A stretch of DNA of 64,000 nucleotides from Sisyra terminalis (lineage: Eukaryota > Arthropoda > Insecta > Neuroptera > Sisyridae). The translations under genes were made by a program, and so were the position numbers. Location: positions 13,454,001 to 13,518,000 of the forward strand of contig OY292278.1 of assembly GCA_958496175.1 (NCBI GenBank), in the 5' to 3' direction. The notes under the pieces are model-generated. The model had not been told where the DNA came from. It made no database searches and worked only from the letters and a program-made list of their open reading frames with translations. Within the stretch, counting starts at the first letter, position 1, and the number at the start of each line of letters is the position of its first letter. Shown here one piece after another: positions 1 through 12,300 of this stretch.

Positions 1-460
1 ATAGGTTGTCTTTTGAACAACTAATTATACTTTAGGTATGTATCTTTCAAATATTCTCAAAACGAAAAAAAGATATATTCAATTAATGACAAAGTGAAAG
101 ATGCTTTATTTTATACAATGAGAATGTTGGACAATTTTTTTTTTATTTAAGTCTTAGTTAACCAAATCTAAGGTTTTAACAATTTTATTAACAAATATTA
201 TCAGTTTTTCACCTTATTGTAATTTAAACAACAAATCATTACTGAATGGGTAGCAAAGGTGATTGTACTTAACAATTTTTACGACACAATATTATCTATT
301 ACATAACCAATTTGATGAGAAAAAGGTTAATTAATTTTTTTGTTTTTAATCAAAAGTATGTATCTTTTTAATATGTTACTAATGGAAAAAATGATATATT
401 CAGTTAATGACAAAGTGAAAGATTATTTTATTTTATGTAATTACGTTAAGCATATAAATA
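1..460. repeat. local duplicated segment (two copies)
   Basis: A stretch of about 85 bases at 36-120 recurs at about 355-440. Both copies contain GTATGTATCTTT, then a near-identical GATATATTCA(A/G)TTAATGACAAAGTGAAAGAT run. The copies are about 318 bases apart in the same orientation, so this is a diverged direct duplication. No coding potential or transposon hallmark is visible. Confidence 0.6.
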
Positions 461-940
461 AATTAAAGTTACTTGTCAGTTTGTTTTACCCTTATAAAAT
501 AATTCTATAATTTTCTTTCTTATTTTTTTTTCGTTGCTTAATTATGAAAGAATAAATTCTTCAATTATGAAAAATTAAGAAAGAAAATGTCATTCCCCTG
601 GATGGTGCCAAAAAATTATTCATTGACTTGATACACAGAAAATCATACAAACTTTACACAAATATACACACTTTTTTCACAAAAAATAATAATTTTAGCC
701 TTCTTTTTCTTCTTTGGAATTTTACCATTTAAATTTTCTGTTTTTGTCATCCTTAATTCTCTGATTTTCCGACCCTCCCTAGATCTTTTTCTGCCATAGG
801 TTGTCCCATGCATATTATACATCGTAGAGTTGGTCTTCCTCTTCGTCTCTTTCCTGGGGGTTCCCGTTTGAATACTCTTTTTGGCCATCAATGATCAATG
901 ATCGATGATCAATGATTGTAAAGCTCTATTTTCTTATGCC

Positions 941-1282
941 CTTGTCATAAAGTATTTAACGACCATTCGTCGCCATATTTCTTCAATTCTTATTTCTTGT
1001 GACTATTAAACATTTTCGAAAATACTCTATTCAAACTGTGTTCTAATGTTGGTAAATAGAAATTTTTTAATTTATGGTGAAAAACTCAAAATCGTAATAT
1101 TCTCCAGTCCTTTACATAAAGTATTTAACGACTATTTGTCACCATATATCTTCTATTTTTATTTTTTGTGACTCTTAAACATCTGCTTAAATAGTTTAAT
1201 TCAACTGTGTTCTAATATTAATTAAGAGAAAAATTATGAATAAATGGTGGAAAAATTAAAATCGTAATATACTCCATCAAAG
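941..1282. repeat. two-unit tandem repeat, period about 170 bp
   Basis: Unit 1 (about 941-1110) and unit 2 (about 1111-1282) share, in order, ATAAAGTATTTAACGAC, a TTGTGACT(A/C)TTAAACAT block, CAACTGTGTTCTAAT and AAAATCGTAATAT. They are diverged by substitutions and small indels. Just upstream, 888-916 is a short run built on ATCAATG/ATCGATG units. The block has no ORF and looks like ordinary local repeat growth. Confidence 0.6.
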
Positions 1283-1516
1283 AATATACAATAAGGAGAA
1301 AACATTTTGTAAGCCGCTTTTGATATTTTATTATTTATAATAGTTAACTATTGTCAGTACCAAAATCAATTGTCTTAAGTCCCCTAAAATGCTTTAATTG
1401 AAAAGTAAAGGTCTTTTAATAAAAAATTATAGAAATCATAGGTCTAAAAATCAAAAAAGAGTATAAATTAAACCATTTACCATTGATATATTAAGAGCAT
1501 ATCTCTTCGAAAAAAA

Positions 1517-1660
1517 ATGTACTTGAAGAAGTTTTTGTTTTTGTTGTTACTTACCGTCTTTATAACTGCCAAGCTTCTTGCGGCTCTAGAGTTAATAAAA
1601 ATGTGTAAATCAATAAATATTGAAAATTTGCTTCGTGTAAGAATAGAATACTGTACCTAG
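1517..1660 (+). CDS. possible short secreted-peptide ORF (47 codons)
   Basis: ATG at 1517 opens a 46-residue ORF that ends at TAG 1658-1660. Residues 1-22 (MYLKKF, then a leucine-rich core ending TAKLLAA) have the pattern of a signal peptide: basic start, hydrophobic core, small residues near the end. The tail is short and has two cysteines. A GTAAGA donor-like site lies at the end of the hydrophobic-plus-tail part (after LLR, about 1636), so this could be a first exon. No downstream exon could be assigned. It may equally be a chance ORF in AT-rich DNA. Confidence 0.2.
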   Translation: MYLKKFLFLLLLTVFITAKLLAALELIKMCKSINIENLLRVRIEYCT

Positions 1661-4600
1661 CTAGGGTAGAAGCGATCACTTTAACCACCTTTAGATTATC
1701 TTTATGACATAGAACACCTCCATTATTTATATAGGTAATAAAAACAGGTTATTAAATAATGCCAATAAATACCAATAATATATATCAATTAAAAAAAATA
1801 TTTATTTTAAAATAAGTATTTAAAAATGATACATATCGAAGATATTAAGAAGAATTATTGTAGAGTTTCAGATCCTCGATGATGATAAATTGGTAAAATC
1901 CTAGTCCTCTGAATATTTTTACCAATTAAGGAGAATATAGACGAAAATTGGATTGAAAATTTTGCATCAATATTTGCATAAAACTACAAATGCATATTTT
2001 GAGGAAACTACTCAACTTCTTAGCGGCCAAAGTTGTATAAATGTTCTTCAATATTTTTTTTTTATTTCCACTTAATTTGCACAATCTGCCTCTTGGCAAT
2101 AATTGCAATTCAATAAAATAGAAACTTTAATCCTGTATTACATGTTTTAATTTCCAGGGCTGTCAGAAAAAAGTATCATATGTACATTGAAGTACTTTAG
2201 GTACTTTTAAGTATCAAAGATACTGTTTAAAAGCAACTGTATCATGTAACTTAAAAAGTATTTTGGATACCGAAAAGTAGCTTAGATACCGAAAGATTAG
2301 ATATTGACTTTTATTTTGTTTTGCTCTATAATAATTTTCACTTTCTACCTATTACTTAAATCTTCCATCGTTTTTAAAGTGTGATGAGTTTACAGAGTAT
2401 AAAACATGTATTCTTTCCTATTTCCTTAATAATTAATAATAAAAAATACATTATCTTATTACCGAACTACTTTACCTAATACGTTACGAAATTTAGTACA
2501 TACATAGTATGCAAACTATAAAATTAACTTAAATTGTAATTTAATATAAATATTAAGGTTCCTTTTTTTAATAGTACCAGATACCCAATGTAAGTTTAGA
2601 TAACTTTTAAAAAATAACTTATCTATACTTTCCTAAAATACCTTTTGAAGCTTTGCTTACTTCAAACTTTAATGCAAACATTTTGATTCCATATGCTTTT
2701 TAGCATAAAACTCGTTTATCAGGTTCTTTTATCGCAGACGTTTTATATAATATAATTAAAATTAAAAATTGTAACTATCTTTAATTTAAGTTTTCCTGAT
2801 ATTTAGCTTCGATGAAAATATAAACTGAACAAGAACTACGGATAATTGGAAGAAGCATTTTTTTTTTGTGTTTATCTCATTTATCAGAATTTCATTGAAC
2901 AAATAATTCTTGTCCATAAAACTATGTAAGATGTAAAAGACAATGAAATCGTATATGGAAGAGAATCTGTACGGATCTTGTCTCCAAATAGTTAACTTCC
3001 AAAAAAACCACGGACGAAATTCTCGCCATTTAAGAATTCTTCGTGTTTTTTTGTTTGATTTATTTTTTAATTTCCATAATTTTCGCATTATCCCATCGTG
3101 CCTATTTGAAAATAGCGCGTTATTACTAATTTTTTCAATGGAAACTATGCTTGACTATCGATTTTAACGATTCAAGGTTACAATTTACTCGTACTTTGAA
3201 AATTATGTTAATTCTGTTCAAACATATTTATTATCTGTTGACAATGGATTCATTCAAATAGAAATAGGAAATTTTATTGGTTTATAAGTGAATGCATTGT
3301 AGTGTACTCGTAGGGATATTCCAATGGGCCCCGGTGGCTATTAAGCAACTTCAATTACCTCATAAACGATGGTAAGAATTTTTTTCATAATTATTCTCTT
3401 TTAGAGGTCAATAGCTTTCAATTCAATCAATGTTGTACGAGCCAGTGATTACTACAAATTGAAATTTCGAAAACGACAACTAATAAAGAGTAACAATTAA
3501 TATTAATTCCGTTTTTTAAATGACATTCATTATATGTGTTATCGCTATTATTGAAAGTTGTGTTATGTATTGTGTGATACATTGAGATTAATTACTTAAC
3601 TTATGTAGTTTGAGGCAATAAAGAAACCGAAGCAACAATTGTGCGTAAACTTTTGGATTTTTTATCTTTCTTTTATGTATAATGCAGTAAGAGCTTTTTC
3701 CTCAAACTTTAATTAACAATTTTAAAGTAAACATTCTTGGAGATATTTTAAAAAAAATAGTTTAAAGTGCTTTACCTTAAATATTAATGAAACTTTTTTT
3801 TGAAGAATATAAACCTTAGCACCTGTGGGCTAAGAAAAAGAGGTAACCATCCCTCTATGGTAATCTGAGAGTTTAATAAGAATAGACTAACGGAAAAGTA
3901 TATAAGAAATGATTTTCTCATTAATTCTAAAAATCAAATACTTTCAAATTGAAAATTGATAATTGTTTTTTAAAGATTATGTTCTTATTTTTTTTGGATT
4001 TTAAACTAACATGCTAATGAATTTTCCAATCTAAATGAATTTTTCATCAGCAGTCGAAATATTTAAATCAATTTTTTTTTCCACGATTGATTAATATCTT
4101 TTTTCGTCAATCTTTGACTGAAATCATTAGAAATTCATTGAGCCTATGTATTGTTTCACTGATAAAAAACTATTGTTAACAAAATTATATCGATAATTAC
4201 TAAAGATTTATAAATTAATCGAAAAAAATATTTTACCTCATAACTAAAAGAGAATGTATAGATCAGAATTAGATCGATACGAAGGTCGTAAAGAACATCT
4301 TAGAAAATTGTTTTACTTTAAGTTTCTTAATGAAAGGCTTAACTTTTACACCTAATTGCCTACAACCATACACAATGTAAACTCTTGAAAAAATGTTAAC
4401 GATGACCTTAGAAAGACAACAAGAAAAATCAATAAAATCAACGACATTACCAAAGCTGTTATGAAATTGTATGTCAAAACTAGAAAATTATTTAAATCAT
4501 TTTTTATATTTTCAATGATTTAACATTTTTTTTTGATTTCATTCATTATATTAAAAATTCAAACTTAATGAAATTTTAATCAGTTTTTTTGATATTTTAT

Positions 4601-4875
4601 ATTACGTTCGGGTAAAAATTTGTTGTTCCCGATGTAGGATAAGCACTAAATTGTTTGCTAGCAGAATTGTTGGTCATTAATGGCAAAAAATTTAATATGT
4701 AGTTGGACTTTGGGATCCTTTTAACCACTGTTATTTACCATCATGAACTTAAAAATTAAGCAATTTCATTTAGCCATATTGTTTTACACTTACGCATGGA
4801 GGATTTTCACCGAACAAAAACACTGCAAAAGGATACTGGAAAAATCAATTATGAACTTACTTAACTACTAAAATA
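1661..4875. other. non-coding stretch, no supported gene
   Basis: AT-rich sequence with no ORF that resembles a protein family. A locally GC-richer patch at about 3318-3371 ends in a good donor (GATG|GTAAGA at 3371/3372). It could be the missing 5' untranslated exon of the HSDL1-like gene, whose first coding exon has an acceptor at 6288-6289. That link is a guess. Confidence 0.35.
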
Positions 4876-5190
4876 CTTGGTTTTCCAAGAAAGCAAGTAG
4901 CGGGTCTAATAACTGGCCAATGCATCCAAATGCAGATTTTGCCAGACAAAGGATAAAACCGCTTCTCACGTCCTGTGGGAATGTGGTATCCTAAAAGAAT
5001 GGAGGCATGAAAAACTAAGGACACTCCTGGAACAGAATTAGTTGGAAAACATCTAATACACCGATTGTTGAGGTTCTGTCAGCTACTTGGTAAAAAAGGA
5101 ATCCAGAAAACACAATTAACTTCAAGGCTGCAGTGTTATGATTTAACTAATCTAATCCTGGAAATCCCAACTTAAATGTATACATTAGCA
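4876..5190 (+). mobile_element. 3' tail of a LINE (RNase H-like end), degenerate
   Basis: Translation in shifting frames gives a GLITGQ block, then CQTKDKTASHVLWECG and an EWRHEKL block. This pattern (LTGH..., C-x2-C, H-x4-C) is typical of the C-terminal end of I/LOA-type LINE ORF2 proteins. The same 3' sequence (GAGGTTCTGTCAGCTACTTG and a closing TTTAACTAATCTAATCCTGGA) recurs at 34190-34370, split by another insertion. Frames are broken by stops, so it is a dead fragment. Confidence 0.5.
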
Positions 5191-6318
5191 CCAAATCTTC
5201 TGAAATGTAAATAATGTAAAAATCTGATAAAAATTTAAAAATTATTAAAAAAGATATTTCTGAGCTTTTTGGAACTCAAAAATCCTAAGCAAAGACAAAT
5301 CCTAAGCTAGAACCATTTTCCGCCAATCCAGACCCTTAGTTTTCAATTCATTCTAAAAGGCTGATACCGCTTTCTTGAAAGCATAATTGTACTTATGATG
5401 TAAAATCAAATTATTAATTTTTATCAATATAAATTATAAGCTTTTGGGCGTCTGGATGATAATCTATATGTCACCTTTTTTTCGACATTTTTTGTCATTT
5501 ACATAGTTCTTATCACGGTGCAAAAGCACTTAAGATACAAAAAATCTTGTTTTTCAAGATCTCAGAATATTATGCTCATTTATCTTCTAATAGCCAAGTG
5601 TTGCACAGAAACTGTTTAAAAATATTTGGCAAATAAACGTATGTTCGTGTAAAAAATTTTTTCTTACAAAATCGTTCAATTTCATAAAATTATATGGCTT
5701 TGCATTTTAATGGAATACTATTAATTAATAGTTAAAATCAAATAAATAAGTTTTCCGAAGTGTAACAACATTTAATAAACATTTATAATTCTTACACAAT
5801 ATAGTAATTATTCTCCTCAATGATTGAGAAAAAGGTTTAACAATCTCTAATTTTTGTGATGCAAGTAATACTCTAAGATTGCATTTAAAAAATGCAAAAC
5901 ATGAGGCAAATTAAAGATTAAAATGAATTTAATTACAATTTCCATAAAAATATATTAATCAACAAAGAATTATTTCAGTGAATGTAAATGTACGTTATAA
6001 TTGATGATTGCAAATAAAAAATAGTTTATATTTGTAGAAAATTAATAACTTGTCGATACAATTTGTGAGAACTTGTAGAGTTATAAAAAGAAACTCTTAA
6101 ATTATTCAATCAATTTGTATCAACGATTGTAATACTAAATCAATTATAACACCTGGTATGAAATCAATTATAACGGTTAAACAATATTATTTAAACGTAA
6201 TTAGTGTCAAAATTAGTGTCAGTCGTTGAAAGTAGTTGATTGAACCTATTTACTTAAACCTGTGAATAAATGATAGTTTTTGATTTCAGGGTTTTTCTTT
6301 GGGAAAGAGTTGGTCGCA
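5191..6318. other. non-coding upstream region of the HSDL1-like gene
   Basis: No gene seen. A polypyrimidine-poor but usable acceptor (TTTTTGATTTCAG at 6277-6289) stands 30 bases before the proposed start codon. This suggests that transcription begins further upstream and that a 5' untranslated exon is spliced on here. A promoter could not be recognised. Confidence 0.3.
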
Positions 6319-9300
6319 ATGCATTCGATTGTCGTTATTGGTTGGCTGATTTTTTCAATTGTGGCCCAGATTGTGTTTATATATTTAATTATCGAGAAAT
6401 TATGGCCGGCGATTTTGATGATTCGAAGCATTTTAGCGCCGTATTTTGCACATGACACGCAATCGTTGAAAAATAAATATGGATCTTGGGCTGGTGAGTA
6501 TTTCAATATTTTATTTTTAACTATTAATTAAAGGTTCAATGTTAGAACTTGAAAAAAATTTATTTTACTGTCCTTAATGGTTTTGCGAACTGATGAAAAT
6601 TTGCAAACTGATAATTAAATAAAAGAAGTCTTCCTGATAAATATTAAGAGAGAAGAATCATCGAATAAGCGAATATATTAAATTGCTATTTTAGAATAAA
6701 TCTTTTAAAATTTTTAGCGTTATTCTTACTATCCAGTGAAATACTTGTTTTAGCTGAATTGAATTTTATTTTCACTTTTAAGGTCAAAAAAGGCAACAAT
6801 TTTTTGACTACAATATAAGGAATAAAAAGAGCTCTGACTTTCATTCGGATACGTATTTGAAATTTTCAATAGTACTTAAGGTGCAATAATATGCCTTTAG
6901 GCTTATACTTAACCTTACTCGTATGCAATTGAATATTCTTTTATGAGTACACCTGAGGGTATGGATTTCAAACCTTATTTTTAGATGCCCCCTTCTTTGG
7001 TTTTTTTTTTTATTTTAAATACTTGTTAATGTTGTTCTAAAAATTTATTCCCACATATGTTACTTAATCATGAAAATTTAGATTTTCTTAGACAGATACT
7101 AACTACTTGAATACATAAAATAAATACCAGTCATTAAGAAGTTAAAAGCTTAGCAAATAAAATGCATTTATCGTTGAAATTTGAAGAATTATCTTTATTT
7201 ATTTAACAATGAAAGTTACTATTTATGATTTTTTCCTTTTTCTTTGATATTTATATTTGAATTCAACTAATCGTAAAAACAATAATTAGCTGATTTATAC
7301 TTAATTTAAGTATTAGCTGAAACCTTGAGTAAAAATATTAGACAAAAAATAACGCTTAAAAGTAAAATTATAGTTTCATTTCTTAATAAATCTTGAAATG
7401 ATTTTTTTCAAAATAATCCTGATACATTTTGCTGTAGAAGAATCGCCAAATAATCATTTAGAATATAATTTAGTTTAAAAGTTTAAATAACATTAACCAG
7501 AAGCAATTAGTGCTTAAAATCCGAATTTGATAAACCAAAAAAAATTTGAAGGAAATATTTGCCATGATTCTTGAATCCTTTTATAATTTTATTACCATCA
7601 TTAAAGGAAAAGAAATACTTCTTATTAAGGGTGGATCACCGTCAGAACGTCAAAAAAAATGACTTTTTTAAAACTGCTGCCAAGTTTTTTTTTAGAGGTA
7701 TTAAAAAACGGTCTTCGGCATGTAAAAGTTGAGGTTTTGAACTATTTTTTTTTATTTGCCCCGATATATTCCCCTTCCCCCTTTTACAGCGCTTTGAAAA
7801 AAGGTCCTCAAAAATGAGGAGGCAAACGGGAGACAAGTTTTCTCGGAAACCGGAAGTCGGATCATGATTTTCCAAAGAATGTAGGTTTTGGTAATGCGTC
7901 TTCTTGGTACTGAACCTCGAAAATCCGAAAAAAGTTGAAAATTCACTAAATGGCGCGACTTTGAAAAAGAAGTTAAAAAAAACGACCTTTTTTTGGATCT
8001 TTCCCCCTCTCCCACTTTGAGGGGGGAGGTTTGGCAAATTTCAGAGGTTCAGCACCAAGAAGACGTGTTGAACTATAACACTCTCCAGTTTTAAGTCAAT
8101 CCGTCGGATAGTTTCTGAGAAATCTTGTCTCTCAGTTTTAATAAGTTGATTTCGAGAAAAACGCATTTAAAGTTTTTTTAAGATATTTTTTTATTTTATC
8201 AATTTTTTCAATTTTTATCAGTGAAAATACATTAGTCAGTTATTCCAATCCTTTTAACACGTTATTCTTGAATGTTATAAGAAGACATTTATGGATTTTT
8301 TTTTTCTGACGGTAATCCACCCTTAAGAAAATAAATAATTAAGATTCACCAATAACTGTCAGTTTTTCGATGACTACCTATGAGTATGAACCATAAACTT
8401 TAATGGAAATGTTTCATTTGTTGAAAAGCTGCGTATTTAAAAGAAAAAGCTCTGTTTTACTTTAGTCAAAGCTTTCGAAATCATATTAAACTTAGCTTCT
8501 TTAAGTTCATCAAAAAAAAATTCTGTAATCCTGCATGGCAATCGAAATGTTAATACTAACAAAGAAAAGATCAGTTATTGAATATGGTTTTGAAATTTTC
8601 CTAAGACTAAATTTTGAAACTTAAAAATATCAAAAGCTTTTTTTTAAATACACACACTGTTTTATTTGGTAACTCATTGTATTAAAACAAATCATACTAC
8701 GATTAAAGTAGACATATGTTATTTCTTAAAAAAAATATAAATGTGGTATCCTTCTTCCATTTAAAGCTTCATTTATAGTTGTAAGCTCAAATTATATGAT
8801 ATCCTTGAATTACAACACGTTATTATAATTATTGCGAACATTAATTAACCTTAATTGTAATTGCAGTGATAACTGGAGCCACAGATGGCATCGGAAAAGC
8901 CTACGCTTTAGAATTAGCTCGTCAGAATATCAACGTTGTACTGATTAGCCGAAATCCGGATAAGCTTTTGGCTACAGCCGCTGAAATTGGTAAGTATTTC
9001 GTAAAGAAATGCTAGTCAAAAAATATAATCATAAAAGAAATATATATTCTTTTCATTTTTATGGTTTATAAATTTCCAAAATTCATATGCTCATTGTTTT
9101 TATTATCTCATTTACATTTTCTTTCAAAAATGCAACATAAAACTCCAACTCAATCTTATTTATTTGCACATTTTCAAGTAGAAGACAAACAAAAATTCCA
9201 CACAATAGACATTGAATTAGTTTTCCTCGATTGCAACTGCACAATATCAATTTCCTATGATATGACGCAATGGATTTTATTTTGGCTCATTAACTATTGA

Positions 9301-12300
9301 TTTCTTTATTATTTGGCAAGAGCCAGCGTAACCCAGATTTAACATTTAACCTTGTTTTTTGTCATATGAGATACTAAAAGGCGAAATATGTATATATATT
9401 AAAAATGATAATGTTATTATGTTTAAACTTTTCAGGCATATCACAGACAATATGCGCTATGTTTATGTGTATGTGTATTTTCGAGGAGTAGGCTTCATTT
9501 AAATGTAATTGTATAGCAATATTGTTGGATTATTGCCAGTTAGGCAAAGTGTGTTAGTTATGTAAAGCGCAAATTAACTTAAGTAGAACAATTAGAGAAC
9601 TCGGACTGCTTAATTGACGCCTTTGATAATTAACGTGGAGGTAATAATTACGTTTGCTTTATGAGAAAAGTTTTCCATTTTTGAAATAAATTAGAAGAAA
9701 TATACTGGAAGAAAAGCTAATTTACGTAAGAGATCAAAAGTCAGCCAATTTTTTTATGTTGTTGTTTCAAAAATTAAAAAATTTAGTCACTCTTATATTT
9801 AGCATCTACTGAAATTTAAAACTCGATTTAATCCATGGCTAAGACATGTTACCCTGAAACATTATCTAAGTTTGAAGATAGCTAAGTTGAAAGTGGTGAC
9901 CATGTAGAAGGGACTTTAGATATTAAATTAATAATTTACCTAAATGGTATTTTGAAATGAAAATTTTAAGGTATAGAAATTGCTCTCAAGTGTTGAAGTA
10001 CAACTAAAAAGAAGAACAAAGAAAAATCAGTTCACAATTCATTTGAAATTACTTTTTTTAGTACCAGTTTACTACCAATGAATTACGTGCGCATTAAAAA
10101 AATATTTTTTAAATATTTACGAATGCCTATTTATAACTTTGAATGCAAACAATACATCGATTATTTCAAACATCGATATATCATTCATAAACTTCGATTC
10201 AAAAAAATATTTTTTCGAATTTCTAAACCAGAATACCCCCATAACGCAATAGAATCTCATTTAAGTTCTTTTACCTTTTGGTAATTTTAAGAGGCAGAAT
10301 ACTTTTGGTTGTCAGATTTGGTCTAAATTTTCTTTTGTCAAACTTTGTACTGTCTTATTTTCAAAAAAAATATTTTTTTTCAAATTATTAAAAACTTCCA
10401 TCAGTTAACCACTTATTTCTTAAAGAAAATAAAAAAGTAGCTCAAAAAAATGACAACAACTTAAGACATAAAACAAAAATTACATCAATAAATATATCAA
10501 ACTTTTAATCAAAGATAAAAAATATTTTTTCAATTGCAGCTAAAGAAATGTTTAGTTCAGATACTAAGCATAAACAGTAAATGACAATTTCTACTATATA
10601 TATGTATGTTATATTATATATTAGATTTAAAACAAGTTCTTCAAGATTTCAATTTTAATAACCAAATGAAGTTAAAGATTTAGGTCAATTTCAACATGAA
10701 ACAACAAATATCTAGAAAATAATGTGGGAATATATATTTCCACTTTTACTATGAAATAAAAAGCAGTATTTTTTTTTTAAATTTTAATTTTTCTGTAATT
10801 GTTTTTTTTTTAATTTGATATCAAATCTCAATTGATTGATAACTAAAGAGATATAGATAAGTTTTAATTTTGTTTTTTATTTCAGAGGCTAAATATCCAA
10901 TCAAAACGAAGATAATCAGTGCTGATTTTAGTAATAACAATCATGAATTCTACTCAAATATCGCTAAACTTCTGCACGATATTCCAATCGGAATTTTGGG
11001 TAAGTTTGTGAATATATTAGTAATTTTTAACCCTATTTTGCGTGTAACAGGTGTTGGCTATTTTTCCGTAATTTTAAAATAATACACACTGTGTTATAAG
11101 TTTGAAATTCATACAAAACTAAGGTTTACGTTCTAAAAAAAATTGAAGATTATTTAAATGAATATGTAGTTTGTAGTATATGTACTGACAATCCTTCAAT
11201 ATTACTTGGATATCATGGATATCCATACCATTAAAACCTTCTCCTCCAATACCACGATAAATATTTATTACCCTTTGGTATTCATCTTCTCTTGGATTCT
11301 TCCGGGTACTACTTCTGGTCCCAGCTTTTGCCAACCAGAATTTAAAGTTTATTATTTTATTTCTTAAGCGAATAAAGAATCAAAAACGATACAATTTCGA
11401 AGAGAAAACTTTTTCTATGGTTTAAATTATTAAATTTGTACTATGATCGATGTTTTCTACTATTTTTTTCAAATTTTCGTCGAGTGTAATAAGTTTTCAA
11501 TGTTGAAATTATACCTTGGTATAAGAACTGGATTATAGGTGAGGTGTTAGGCGGTAAAAATAATATTTCAACATTAGGATGTATTAAATTTTGCGGATGT
11601 CCTAGGGCAATGTCCAATATTTAGATTCTTATTCTTCATATAATGTCTTGCATCAGGTATAAAATAGTTGTAAAATATTTTTTTCAGGTTCTATCGATCA
11701 ATTTAGTTTATTGTTTTTCAATTTCAAAAACAGCTTTGTGTTAACTTCATATGAAAATAGGACACATGTTTAATTTTAATAATATGAACATATTTGATAA
11801 GGAGCGGATAAGATATAAATGTAATGTTAGTAAAATGATACATACTTTCATCAATAATACTATCAATTTCAGAACTGACAGAAAATTTGGGTAACATTTC
11901 TCGAATTTGTTCTGTAAGTTTGAATTACACTCTAATCAACGTAATAAGTAAGTTACTAGTATACTAAAATATAGTGTAACTTTGACTATAGCGATTCTTA
12001 GTAGTAACGATAGTAATCTTTAACCATACACAGGGGGGCTGATTGACTTTTATGTTTGCTTATTTAATTATTTGAATAATTGTTGCAATTAAAATAGAAT
12101 TTATATTGGTGTTCATTTTTTATTTATTATTTTAAGGTATAAATTATTTATGGTTTTATCTTTTATATGTTAATGTATTAGATGTCTGAGGGAGTCACGA
12201 TACGTAAGGAAACAGCGGAATTGAAAAACAATAAACTAAATTAATTCTTTAAACCAGAAAAAATTATTATATAGGGATCTAAGGATAATCTATTATTATA

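Noticed and set aside
7642..8037. 131- and 87-codon minus-strand ORFs inside the TTAA-flanked element
   Set aside because: They overlap each other in different frames, have low-complexity Phe/Lys runs and match no family; they arise from the GC-rich interior of a MITE.
11119..11334. 71-codon minus-strand ORF with [20 protein letters not shown]
   Set aside because: Composition is somewhat protein-like, but no family, start context or splice partner could be found; kept only as a possible old coding relic in intron 3.
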